Source: Magnetospirillum sp. ME-1 (GTDB lineage: Bacteria > Pseudomonadota > Alphaproteobacteria > Rhodospirillales > Magnetospirillaceae). Taken from it: DNA of 64,000 bases. The position numbers were made by a program, and so were the translations under genes. The stretch lies in NCBI RefSeq assembly GCF_002105535.1, contig NZ_CP015848.1, positions 1,178,907 to 1,242,906 on the forward strand, in the 5' to 3' direction. Positions 35,701 to 44,400 of the stretch are shown one piece after another (position 1 is the stretch's first letter; the number at the start of each line of letters is the position of its first letter). The notes below the pieces were generated by a model. The model made no database searches. It saw nothing but the letters and a program-made list of their open reading frames with translations, and had not been told where the DNA came from.

Positions 35701-36800
35701 CCGAACAGGGCGCGATCTCGGTGTCGGTGGCCTTCGTTGCCGAGGAACGCGGCGGAGCGCTGACCATCGAGGTCGCCGACACCGGCATCGGCATTGCCGC
35801 CGATCTTCGCGACGCCGTCTTCGGCGATTTCGTTCAGGCCGATGATTCCATCACCCGCCGGCATGGCGGCGTCGGGCTGGGGCTGGCCATTTCCCGGCGC
35901 ATGGCCGCCCTGATGGGGGGGACCCTGACCGTGGAGAGCGAGGTGGGGGCCGGCAGCACCTTTCGTCTCGCCCTTGACGTGGAGACGGGAACCGCCCCCA
36001 CGGTGTCCGCGTCCCATCCGCCCGTCCCGTCCGGCCTCGGGCTCCGCGTTCTGGTGGTGGACGACGACGAGATCAACCTGGCGGTGGCCAGGCATCTGCT
36101 CGTCCGCCTGGGGCACAGCCCGACCCAGGCAAGCAGCGGCGAGGCGGCCATCGAGGCGGTGGCCGGCGGCCAATTCGACGTCGTCCTCATGGACTTGCGC
36201 ATGCCCGGCATGGACGGCATGGACGCTGCCCGGCGCATCCGGCGGCACGAGGGCGGGCGCACGCCGCGCACGCGGATCTACGCCATGACCGCCGACCTCA
36301 CCGACGAGATCCGGCGGCAATGCCAGGCGGCGGGCATGGACGGCGAATTGTCCAAGCCGGTGCGGCTGGAGGAGGTGCGCGACGTCCTGGCAGCGACGCA
36401 ACCGTCCCAGAGGGCGCCCAGCCCCGTGGACGCGGATTATCTGGCGTTGCAGCTGGATATTCTTGGACTGGATGAGGTGATCCGGCTGGCGCGGCTGTTC
36501 CAGCGGACGTCGCACGGAATGATCCGGGCCATGGAGAAGGCCGCCGAAGCGGAGGACAGGCCGGCGGTCGCGGCCCAGGCCCACCGGCTGCGGAGCGCGG
36601 CGGGCTCCCTTTGCCTGCGTGACGTGACGGCCCGGGCGGCGAGCATCGAGGCGGACGCCGCCCAGGCCTCCCGGGCATGGCTGGCCGAGCAACTGGCCAT
36701 GCTGCGCGAGGCACGAAGGACGGGACTGCGCGAGATCACCCGGGCGGCCCGGGGCATGGCCGCCGGCTACGCCGAATCCACGGCCAGTCCGAACCGGTAG
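32781..36800 (+). CDS. Hybrid sensor kinase with two beta-propellers, Y_Y_Y, receiver and HPt domains
   Basis: 1339 residues from a GTG start behind AGAGGG. The signal peptide is 1-21. Residues about 35-685 contain some 13 propeller blades of the form DGxGxxWxGTxxG (DSHGFIWVATPGGV, DGQGQVWFGTVSG and others). A Y_Y_Y domain (about 690-765) and a membrane helix (about 770-795) follow. The cytoplasmic part holds HisKA with the histidine in GHEIRTPLNG (about 852), an ATPase domain, a receiver (LVVDDDEINLA) and a C-terminal HPt with [11 protein letters not shown] (about 1267). This is a full phosphorelay protein for an extracellular ligand. The convergent TorR-like regulator is the likely final target. 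The frame is open through attR upstream, but no start fits there. Confidence 0.88.
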   Translation: MRLLTLMMLLWSLGSGMALAQGNEAVQPWDTVAPPVFRHLTPADGLPYPVALALAQDSHGFIWVATPGGVARWDGYRMTVFRHDDDDPNSLPENIVTSALTDGQGQVWFGTVSGIVVRYDEAIRGFVSYRNPGGSFERPNGMSGDGAGGIWLAGRQGLARLDAASKVWRHEAGLPAGEVGSVLVDRSGAVWAGTVNGLMRQRGARRLFEPVVLPAQADGDMVSALFEDDDGRVWFATRRGLVGRVESGGQAVLVSALPPSGYRVTAMIQPRPGVLWIGDYGGGIRELRLATGEVGRISHDPTIGTSLGDDSVTDMLVDRAGLVWVSSLRGIHRHIPDNGGVLTLVRGSPGGLPGKDVRAVTATGDGRVWLGFRSEGLALLDPAAGVVKAVPPGRGPAGLPGGVIQAIAEAGDGRLWIGQTAGLFQVDVATGQTTPYAPLDGANIWALRRDGDALWAGGYMGLMRIPLDGAPARTFHFNRDDPASLSGNSVHALHHDSAGRLWVGTQRGLNLLEDAGKGTFRRFLNDPDDPESLPSNTVNGIAEDRFGRIWLATSNGIGILDPRQQGKARFLRLGNASGLPHGTVLSVIDGGESGIIAGTGDGLALVDPKTLAVRTLGPAEGVQIQTFWTGASTRLPDGTVVMGGFGGMVVLRPVPPPAWTFSPPVVVTDIRVGGRTAGGNGEIVVRPEDGGFQVDFSALDFSAPDRNRYAYRLIGNDGEWIATGPRNRTAGYTNLSPGLYRLELRGSNSVGTWTEPPSRLDVRVLPAWYQTWWFRLLVGLGVLAAVAGAAWARRAYYLRREQELTRQVAAKTSEAEAAMLRALAGEEEARRAKEEAEASAQTKSRFLAIIGHEIRTPLNGLLGMLQLLDPRGLDHGPRELLTTAKRAGETLRHLVESILVYGRDGASEQQLSHDHVELRRLAEEAVELIRAPALAKGLSLTLSVEPEGPVWIACDHAKLSRILVNLLGNAVKFTEQGAISVSVAFVAEERGGALTIEVADTGIGIAADLRDAVFGDFVQADDSITRRHGGVGLGLAISRRMAALMGGTLTVESEVGAGSTFRLALDVETGTAPTVSASHPPVPSGLGLRVLVVDDDEINLAVARHLLVRLGHSPTQASSGEAAIEAVAGGQFDVVLMDLRMPGMDGMDAARRIRRHEGGRTPRTRIYAMTADLTDEIRRQCQAAGMDGELSKPVRLEEVRDVLAATQPSQRAPSPVDADYLALQLDILGLDEVIRLARLFQRTSHGMIRAMEKAAEAEDRPAVAAQAHRLRSAAGSLCLRDVTARAASIEADAAQASRAWLAEQLAMLREARRTGLREITRAARGMAAGYAESTASPNR

Positions 36801-37522
36801 CCGATTCCGGTGACGGTGACGATCAGCGTGCCGCCGTCCGGCTGGTGGTTCAGCTTGCGGCGCAGGCGCGAAACCAGCGTGTCCACGGTGCGCGTGTCGC
36901 TTTCGCCCGGACGGGAACTCACCACCTCGGCCAGGAAGTCGCGATAGAGCGGGCGCCCGCCGGCTTCGGCCAGCGCCGCCAGCAGATCGAATTCACCTCG
37001 GGTCAGGGAAATCTGCCCGCCGGAGCTGATGGACAGTTCCCGGCGGGTCAGGTCCAGGATGTAGGGGCCGAAGGTCATGACGACGCGGCGGTTGCCCGGC
37101 GCGCTGTCCAGCCGGCGCCGCCGCAGCAAGGCCCGCGCCCGCGCCATCAGTTCCCGCAGGTTGACGGGCTTGGTGACGTAATCGTCCCCCGCCGTCTCCA
37201 GACCGACGACCCGGTCGACCTCGTTGTCCTGCTGGGTGACGAAGATGATGCCCACGGGGCTTTCCGCCCGGATTTCCTGGGCGAGTGCGATGCCGTTGGC
37301 GTCGGGCAGGTGGATGTCGGCGAAGATCAGATCCACCGTCCCCCGCCGGAGCAAGGCGCGGCATTCCGCCGCCGAGCCTGCCTCCTGGACGTCGAATCCG
37401 TCATTGGCGAAATACCGCGCGATCATGGATCGCGTGACCTGATCGTCCTCCAGGACCATCAGGCGCGGACGGCGGTCATGGCTTGCCGGCGCAATGACCG
37501 TCCGATCTTCGAATCTGCTCAT
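36767..37522 (-). CDS. OmpR/TorR-family response regulator
   Basis: 251 residues from MSRFEDRTVI. The receiver has VLEDDQ, the aspartate in IFADIHLPDANG and the lysine in YVTKPVN. The C-terminal winged helix reads LTRGEFDLLAALAEAGGRPL, VDTLVSRLRRKL and VTGIGYRFG. The sequence is of TorR/ArcA type. Its last 34 bases overlap, on the opposite strand, the last codons of the hybrid kinase, which ends in an HPt domain like TorS. The pairing is inferred from this arrangement. Confidence 0.87.
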   Translation of the reverse strand: MSRFEDRTVIAPASHDRRPRLMVLEDDQVTRSMIARYFANDGFDVQEAGSAAECRALLRRGTVDLIFADIHLPDANGIALAQEIRAESPVGIIFVTQQDNEVDRVVGLETAGDDYVTKPVNLRELMARARALLRRRRLDSAPGNRRVVMTFGPYILDLTRRELSISSGGQISLTRGEFDLLAALAEAGGRPLYRDFLAEVVSSRPGESDTRTVDTLVSRLRRKLNHQPDGGTLIVTVTGIGYRFGLAVDSA

Positions 37523-37684
37523 CTCCCCCACAAGCTCCTGACCCCGCCGGCGCCCTCGCTCCCGGCCATCACCAGGACACCATAGGGTGGGGCCGGAGAA
37601 TGGCAAGCCATGGACTGAGGTTAATGATTGCGGATTGTAATCATTACTTCAAGTTGATCCTGGCCTGCCCCTGTCCGGCCGCCG

Positions 37685-37909
37685 CTAATGGGCCGCCGCC
37701 ACCCGGCTGACCCAGTCCAGGTCGCCGGAATGGCGGAGGTCGAGGCCGGCGGGCAGCGACCAGACGGGCTCGGCGTCTTGCGACGGATCGGCTCCTTGCG
37801 GCATGTCGGGCCAGGTCATGGAGGCCTCCATCCGGGCCAGGAGCAGCAGAAGCTCCCAGTCGATGTCGCCGGAGGCCATGGCGTCGCGGGGGACGGGAAG
37901 CGTCTGCAT
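37685..37909 (-). CDS. Small hypothetical protein
   Basis: 74 residues with a good ribosome binding site (AGGAGGAG before ATG). The sequence is rich in tryptophan and acidic residues, with two related segments (SGDIDWELLLLLARMEAS and SGDLDWVSRVAAAH), which may be a short internal repeat. It lies nine bases after the next exported-protein gene and is probably co-transcribed with it. No family is recognised. Confidence 0.6.
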   Translation of the reverse strand: MQTLPVPRDAMASGDIDWELLLLLARMEASMTWPDMPQGADPSQDAEPVWSLPAGLDLRHSGDLDWVSRVAAAH

Positions 37910-37918
37910 GCTCTCCTC

Positions 37919-38209
37919 CTATTGCAGGTCGAGGGGCAGGTTGATGGTGATGCCGGGGCGCTGGGGCACATAGACCACCGGCGGCGGCACGTAGATCACC
38001 CGGGGGCGGCCGTAGACCACCGGCGGCGGGCCCCAATAGCGGTAGCCGTCGCGGTCGCGCCAGCCGCGGTGATCCGACCAGCCGTGATGATGCCTGGACC
38101 AGCCGGGTGGGCCGTCATGGCGCCACGGCGGATCGGCCAGGGCGGGGCTGGCCAGGGTCATGGCGACAGCCGCGGCCAGCAGGGAATTGCGCAAGATCGA
38201 AATCTTCAT
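37919..38209 (-). CDS. Small exported His/Trp/Pro-rich protein
   Basis: 96 residues. The signal peptide is about 1-25 (SLLAAAVAMTLASPALA). The mature part begins with a His/Trp/Arg-rich section (SRHHHGWSDHRGWRDRDGYR), then PPPVVYGRP and VYVPPPVVYVP, and ends with a short hydrophobic tail. Such low-complexity exported proteins are frequent in Magnetospirillum-like genomes; metal binding through the histidines is possible. GAGGAGG precedes the start. Confidence 0.75.
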   Translation of the reverse strand: MKISILRNSLLAAAVAMTLASPALADPPWRHDGPPGWSRHHHGWSDHRGWRDRDGYRYWGPPPVVYGRPRVIYVPPPVVYVPQRPGITINLPLDLQ

Positions 38210-38227
38210 GACCGCCTCCTCGCGGTT

Positions 38228-38497
38228 CTACTTGGATGCCGTGTTCTGGGGCGATTTGTGGCCGGTCCAGCCGTCGGGCAGCAGGGCGCCGATGGCGGCG
38301 CCGCCGCCGGCTCCGATCAGGGCGCCGGTCACCAGGCCGCCGCCGGTCATGGCCGCGATGGCGGCGCCGCCGGCCGCGCCCATGGCGCCGCCCGACAGGG
38401 CCCGCTGCTGCTGGTTGGTCATGTTGGCGCAGCCCGACAGGGCGAGGGCCGCGACGACAACGGCGACGGTAGGGATCTTGGAGCGGATGGTCATCAT
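38228..38497 (-). CDS. Lipoprotein with glycine zipper
   Basis: 89 residues. The lipobox LALSGC (cysteine about 23) predicts a lipoprotein. The body is a glycine-zipper membrane segment (GGAMGAAGGAAIAAMTGGG, then ALIGAGGGAAIGALLP), as in OsmB/SlyB-like proteins. It lies 18 bases before the His-rich protein gene and follows the kinase gene at 38601 in the same direction. It is probably part of an envelope-stress group. Confidence 0.8.
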   Translation of the reverse strand: MMTIRSKIPTVAVVVAALALSGCANMTNQQQRALSGGAMGAAGGAAIAAMTGGGLVTGALIGAGGGAAIGALLPDGWTGHKSPQNTASK

Positions 38498-38600
38498 GGT
38501 CTTATTCCTTCAATGGTGGGATGAACCCATCGCTGACAGGAATACGCCCGTGCCGGGGACCGGGGGGTGAGAAGGCTGTGATAAAGCTGTGACCGGGGGA

Positions 38601-40088
38601 TCAGTCGCAGAGCGGCAGGGCGACCGAGACCGCGAGCCCGCCGCCGGGGGCGTTGGCGGCCCAGGCGCGGCCGCCCATGGCCTCGGCGTTGCGGCGCACG
38701 ATCCACAGGCCCAGGCCGTAATGCTCGACCTCGCCGCCCTGGCCTTCGGGCCGCCGCGACATATGGCGCTCGAAGATGCGTTCCAGATCGCCTTCCGCCA
38801 CGCCGGGGCCGTCATCGGCGACCCGCAGCACGGCCATGCCGTCCTCTGCCCGCAGATCCATGGCGATGCGCCCGCCGGGGGGCGAGAAATCCATGGCGTT
38901 GTCCAGCAGGTTCTCTGCGATGATTTCCAGCATCTCGTCGCTGCCCAAAATCCACAATCCGGCGGCGACGCCCATGTCCAGGCCGATGGAGCGCTCGGCC
39001 GCCATGCGGATGTAGCCCCGCCCCAGCCGGTTGAGCACGGCGGAAGCCTCGATCCGGTCGCGGGGGCGGTCGATCAGGGCGGCGATGGTCTCGTCGGCGC
39101 GGCGGATGGTGGAGACCAGGCCGTCGAGGCGCTCCACCGACCGGCCGATCAGCTCCAGGGCGCGCATCGCCCGGGCGTTGTCGGGGGCGACGGCGCGCCC
39201 CAGGGGCTCCAGGGACTGGGAGATCACCGCCAGCGGCGCCTTCAGCGCGTGGGCGTTCTCCTCCGCCGCCTGGCGCAGCAACCCTTCCGAACGCTTGAGG
39301 GTGGCGACCATGGAATCCAGTTCGGCGGCGACCTCGGCCAGTTCGGGCACCCGGTTCTCCTCGGCGAACGACACCTTGGCCTCGCCCCGGACCACCGATC
39401 GCGCCACCGCCTGGAAACGGCGCAGGTTGCTCCAGGCATCGGTGAAGATGGACAGGACCAGCACCGCCATCAGCAGGTAGATGGACGCCGCCACCTGCAG
39501 GTCGGGCGATTGCCAGTAGGGCCGGCCGATCACCTGTTCCGGCAGGCTGCCGGTGGGCTGGGCGGTCAGCACCACCCAACAGCCCTGGCGGGTGGCATGG
39601 GGGGCCAGAAAGGTGAGCAGTTCGGTGTCCTCGGAGGGGCCGGCCAGCCGCAGGGCCAGCGGGGCGTGGCCCTCGCAGCTGGCGGCCAACTGGGCCAGCA
39701 CGCCGCTCTCCACCAGCCTTTCCATGGCGGCGCGGGCGTCCTGTGGGGCCGTCTCGGGGGCGGAGGCGACCAGCAGGAAGGAGCGGGGGCCGGTGGTCTG
39801 GGCGGGAGAGATGGGATTGGGGCGGAACAGCACCTTGACCGACATGCCGCCCTCGGCCAGGCGCTTCACCGCCGGGTCGATGCTCTCGGCATTGCGCGGC
39901 GTGAACCGGTCCAGCAGGGGGAACAGCGCTTCGCCCACCAGCCGTCCCTGTTCCTGGATCAGGCGCAGCATCAGGGCGTTGCGCTGGCTTTCCACCGCCT
40001 CCAGCCGCAGGTAGAGCAGGGCGGGGACCACGGCGAAGATCAGGGCGATGCTGGCCAGCTTGGCGGCGAAGGATCGCAGGCTAGCCAT
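38601..40088 (-). CDS. Sensor histidine kinase (ChvG-like partner)
   Basis: 495 residues from MASLRSFAAK. It has an N-terminal membrane helix (about 10-28), a periplasmic sensor with QRNALMLRLIQEQGRLVGEA, a second helix (about 200-220, IYLLMAVLVLSIFTDAW), a HAMP-like region, HisKA with AHALKAPLAVISQ and an ATPase domain (DNAMDFSPPGG, ADDGPGV, GLGLWIV). The start overlaps the end of the response regulator gene by eight bases, so the pair is one operon. The sensor begins LRLEAVESQRN, similar to ChvG/ExoS relatives. Confidence 0.87.
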   Translation of the reverse strand: MASLRSFAAKLASIALIFAVVPALLYLRLEAVESQRNALMLRLIQEQGRLVGEALFPLLDRFTPRNAESIDPAVKRLAEGGMSVKVLFRPNPISPAQTTGPRSFLLVASAPETAPQDARAAMERLVESGVLAQLAASCEGHAPLALRLAGPSEDTELLTFLAPHATRQGCWVVLTAQPTGSLPEQVIGRPYWQSPDLQVAASIYLLMAVLVLSIFTDAWSNLRRFQAVARSVVRGEAKVSFAEENRVPELAEVAAELDSMVATLKRSEGLLRQAAEENAHALKAPLAVISQSLEPLGRAVAPDNARAMRALELIGRSVERLDGLVSTIRRADETIAALIDRPRDRIEASAVLNRLGRGYIRMAAERSIGLDMGVAAGLWILGSDEMLEIIAENLLDNAMDFSPPGGRIAMDLRAEDGMAVLRVADDGPGVAEGDLERIFERHMSRRPEGQGGEVEHYGLGLWIVRRNAEAMGGRAWAANAPGGGLAVSVALPLCD

Positions 40089-40806
40089 GGCGCCCGGCCT
40101 GCCAGACATAGCCGAAGCCGGGATAATTGCCGATCTGCTCGAAATCGGGATCGACCGCCTTGAACTTCTCGCGGATGCGCTTGATGGCGGCCCGCACATT
40201 GGTGCGGTAGCCGTCCTCGCCGGCGCCGCCGTGGAAGCCCTTGCCGCGCCCGGCATCGTAGAGCTCGCGGTAGCTGATGTCGCGTCCGGCCTTGGCGGCC
40301 AGGGCCTGGACCATGGCGAATTCGGTGACCGTCAGGTCCACCGGCCGCCCCCGCCATTGGGCGCGGCGGCTGTCTGCGTCCAATGCCAGCTTCCCCAGGC
40401 GGAGGGCGGCGTCCTCGGGCCCGGCGGCCTTGCCGCGCTTCAGAATCAGTTGGATGCGACGGTCCAGGATGGTGAAGCTGCGCGACTTCTCGATGAAGTC
40501 CACGGCGCCCCCCAGCAAGGCCGCCTCCTCGAAGATCTGGTCGCTCAGCACGGTCAGGAAGATCACCGGCAGGGTCATCCGGGCGGCGCGCATGCGGCGC
40601 AGAACCTCGATGCCGTTGAGGCCCGGCATCTTCCAGTCCAGCAGCAGCAGGTCCGGCCGGTCGTCCTGCGCCATGGCCGCCAGGAAATCCTCGCCGTCGC
40701 CCCAGGCGCGCACGCCATAGCCGGCATCGCCCAGGTTTCCCGCCAGGGTTTCGCGGAACAGCGGATCGTCGTCGACGATGCCGATCAGGGCGGCCTCATT
40801 TCCCAT
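40081..40806 (-). CDS. ChvI-like OmpR-family response regulator
   Basis: 241 residues. The receiver has GIVDDDPLF, the aspartate in LLLLDWKMPGLNG and a ChvI-type end AVDFIEKSRSFTILDRRIQL. A winged helix follows (LTVTEFAMVQALAAKAGRDI, RTNVRAAIKRIREKF, YPGFGYVW). In alphaproteobacteria this branch responds to acid or envelope stress and host-associated signals. It overlaps the lipoprotein gene upstream and the kinase gene downstream. Confidence 0.88.
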   Translation of the reverse strand: MGNEAALIGIVDDDPLFRETLAGNLGDAGYGVRAWGDGEDFLAAMAQDDRPDLLLLDWKMPGLNGIEVLRRMRAARMTLPVIFLTVLSDQIFEEAALLGGAVDFIEKSRSFTILDRRIQLILKRGKAAGPEDAALRLGKLALDADSRRAQWRGRPVDLTVTEFAMVQALAAKAGRDISYRELYDAGRGKGFHGGAGEDGYRTNVRAAIKRIREKFKAVDPDFEQIGNYPGFGYVWQAGRHG

Positions 40807-41194
40807 TGCGGCCTCCCGTGTCGCGCAGCCGCCTGATGCAGGTTGCCGCATCCTTGCCCCGCTCCAGTTCGTAGCCCAGAACCCGCTCGATCTCGGTGTC
40901 CACCTCGGGATAGAAGACCAGCGACAGGGCGCAATCGCCCCGGCGGTAGCGCCAGGTCATGCCCATGGCGTGCCGGGTCTCGCTGGTCGGGCGGCCGAAC
41001 AGGGCCAGCACTTCGTCGCGGTTCAGGCCGTTCAGACTTTCAGGCGAGAAGGCGGGCGGAGGAGCGGGGCGGGGCGGCGGCGGCTTTGGCGGCGGCACCT
41101 CGACGGGTGTGGTGGAGGGCCGCGGCGTGTCCATGGAACATGCCGCCAACCCCAAAGCCAGGATAACCGCCAGAATCCGCCGCACCGCCTTCAC
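40796..41194 (-). CDS. Lipoprotein upstream of the ChvI-like regulator
   Basis: 132 residues. The signal with lipobox is ILALGLAACS (cysteine about 19). A proline-rich linker follows (VEVPPPKPPPPRPAPPP), then a small domain with NRDEVLALFGRPTSETRH and WRYRRGDCALSLVFYPEVD, which resembles the SmpA/BamE-type fold used by envelope proteins. It overlaps the regulator gene by 11 bases, so it is translated with the two-component pair and may act as its periplasmic input. That role is inferred. Confidence 0.75.
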   Translation of the reverse strand: MKAVRRILAVILALGLAACSMDTPRPSTTPVEVPPPKPPPPRPAPPPAFSPESLNGLNRDEVLALFGRPTSETRHAMGMTWRYRRGDCALSLVFYPEVDTEIERVLGYELERGKDAATCIRRLRDTGGRNGK

Positions 41195-41449
41195 CGTTCC
41201 CTTGAATGCCTCCGTCGCAGGTTAATTCCCGAATGGAAGCGTCGGGTATGATTTGGCTCACAAAGGGCGTGATACAAGGGCATGGCGGCCTTTGTCGATC
41301 GCGGATAATAATCGGGCAGGGAACGCATGTAATATTCTGTTGTCCTTGCCCGCCATGGGCTGGCCGCGCAATTGAACCCTCGATCAAAACCACGTAATCT
41401 TCAGCCCGCCCATTCCGGCGGGCCACGCAGAGCGAAGGTTTGGGGAACG

Positions 41450-44400
41450 ATGTTCTCGTCATTGGGTATTAGCGTCGCGGAAATCATCTGCCAGGATGAG
41501 GGAGGCGTGTTGTCGCGTGGCGCCGGCCCGCGGGGGGAGCCGGTCCTGCTGCGCTCGGCGGCGTCGGACCGGCCGCCGCAGGCGGTGGTCGCCCGGCTGC
41601 GCCGCGAATTCGATCTGCGCACCGAGCTCGATTCCGGCTGGGCGGTCATCCCCACCGCGTTGGAAGAGGTTTCCGGGCGCCCGGTCCTGATTCTTGCCGA
41701 TCCGGGAGGCGAGCCCCTGTCGCGGTTGATGGAACCGGGGCCGCGCACCTTGCGCCCGGCCGAGGTCGCCCGGCTTGTGCGCCTATCCGTCGCCGTGGCG
41801 CGAAGCCTGGGGAATATCCACGCGGCCGGCCTGTTTCACAAGGCCGTGACCCCGGATCACATTCTGATCGACGAGAACCGCCGGAGCGCGCTGTTCACCG
41901 GTTTCGGATCGGCATCGGCCCTGCGGCGGGAACAGCGTCACAGTGAAATGGCCGGCCCCCTGTCCGGGTCGGTGGTCTACATGGCTCCCGAGCAGACCGG
42001 GCGCATGAACCGGTCGGTGGATTCGCGCTGCGACCTGTATTCCCTGGGCGTGATCCTGTATGAGCTGTTCACCGGGCTGAGGCCGTTTGCCGCCTCGGAC
42101 CCCATGGAATGGGTCCATTGCCATATCGCCCGCCGGGCCGCCCCGCCCCACGAGCGGTCGGTGGGGGTGCCGCCCCAGATTTCCGCCATCATCATGAAGC
42201 TCCTGGCCAAGACCGCCGAGGACCGCTACCAGACCGCCGACGGCCTTGCCGCCGACCTGGAGCGATGCCTGGCCAACTGGAGCGCCGACGGGCGGGTCAC
42301 GGAATTTCCGCTCGGGCAGGACGATCATTCGGGGCTGCTGTCCATCCCCGAACGTCTGTATGGGCGCGAGGCCGAGTCCGAGCGCCTGCAGGCCGCCTTC
42401 GCCCGGGTGGCCGACGAGAGGAAGCCGGAACTGGTGCTGGTCGCCGGCTATTCGGGGATCGGAAAATCCGCCCTGGTCAGTCAGATCCTGCCGATCATGG
42501 TCGAGCGCGATGGCCTGTTCGGGGCGGGCAAGTTCGACCAGCACAAGCGCGACATCCCCTATGCGCCGTTCGCCCAGGCCTTCCACTCCCTGATCCGCCA
42601 GATTCTCGCCACGCCGGAAAGCGATATCCGGCGCTGGAAGGAGGCGTTTCTGCAGGCCCTGGGGGGGCACGGCCAGCTGATCATCGACCTGATTCCCCAG
42701 ATGGAGCTGGTGATCGGTCCGCAGCAATCCCTGCCCAAGCTGCCCACCAGCGAGACCCAGGTGCGCTTCTTCACCGCCTTCCGGCGGTTCGTCGGCGTCC
42801 TGGCCCGGCCCGAGCAGCCCCTGGTGCTGTTCCTCGACGATCTGCAATGGATGGACAGCGGCTCCATGAAGCTGCTGGAGCATCTGATGACCCATCCCGA
42901 GATGCGTCATCTGCTGCTGATCGGCAGCTATCGTGACAACGAGGTGGATGCGTCCCATCCGCTGCTGCAATCCATCGAACTCATCCGCAAGACCGGTGCC
43001 AGGGTCGAGGACATCCTCCTCAGGCCGCTGGCCTACGGCGATCTGGAACGTCTGGTCGTCGATTCCCTGCATTGCCAGGCCGGGCAGGCCGCGGCGCTGG
43101 TGGCGCTGATTTTCGAGAAGACGGCGGGAAATCCCTTTTTCGCCATTCAGTTCCTGACCTCGCTCTTCGAGGAAAAGCTGCTGTGGTTCGACCGGGTCCG
43201 CAGCGAATGGGCCTGGGACCTGGAGGGCATCGCGCGGCTCGGCTACAGCGACAATGTGGTCGCCCTGATGGCGGCCAAGCTGCGCCGCCTGCCCGAGGCC
43301 GAGCAGGCCCAATTGCGGCGGGTGGCCTGCATGGGAAGCGGCGCGACGCTGGACCTGTTGACCGCCGCCTTCGACAGCCCGGTCGACGAGACCCTGTTCC
43401 AGATCGACGCCGCAATCCGCAGCGGGTTCCTGATCCGCCACGGGGACCGGCTCGACTTCGCTCACGACCGGATTCAGGAAGCCGCCTACCTGTCCATCCC
43501 CGCCGACGAACTGGCGCCCATGCATCTGCGGATCGGCCGCAGGATGCTGGACCTGATCGCGCCCGAGGATCTGGACGATCAGCTGTTCAACGTCATTCAC
43601 CATCTGAATCTCGGCTGCGGGCTGATTGCCGACCCGGGCGAGCGGGAGGCGCTGTGCGCGCTCAACGCCCAGGCCGGGCGGCGGGCCAGGGCCTCGTCGG
43701 CCAATGCCTCGGCCCGCAGCTATTTCGTCCAGGCCCGCGACCTGCTGGCCGACGATGCCTGGGAGACGCGCTACAACGAGACCTTCGCCCTCTACCTCGA
43801 CACCTCGGAATGCGAATATCTGGTCGGAAACCATGGGGCGGCCGACGAATTGTTCGGAATGCTGCTGGGCAAGGCCAGGTCCGACGAATTGTCGGCCAAG
43901 GTCTGGCGGCTGCGCTTTCGCATGTTCATGGTATCGGGCCGCTACGGCGAGGCCGTGGCCATCGCGGTGGAAGCGCTGGCCCGCTTCGGCCTGGTCTGCC
44001 CGCAAACCGAGGAGGAAACCTTCCAGGCCGTGGTGGCTGCCCGCCAGGAACTGGCCGCCCATCTGGAAGGCCGCAACGTCGCCGATCTGGCCAATCTGCC
44101 GGAATGCCGCATTCCCGCCGTCAGCGCCCTGATCGGCGTCATCGCCGACGCCATTCCGGCCGTCTACCATGTGCGGCCCAACCTCTATCCCCTGCTGGGC
44201 CTCGTCGGCATCAACCTGTCGCTGACCCATGGCGTCACCGAGGATTCCAGCGCCGCCTTTTCCGGCTATGCCGTGTCGCTGGTGGGGCGCTTCGAGGACT
44301 TCACCACCGGGCTGGAGTTTTCCGAGCTGGCGTTGCGGCTGGGCGAGCGCTTCGACAGCGCGCCCCTGCGCGGCACCTTGCTGTTCCGGCACGGCTATTT

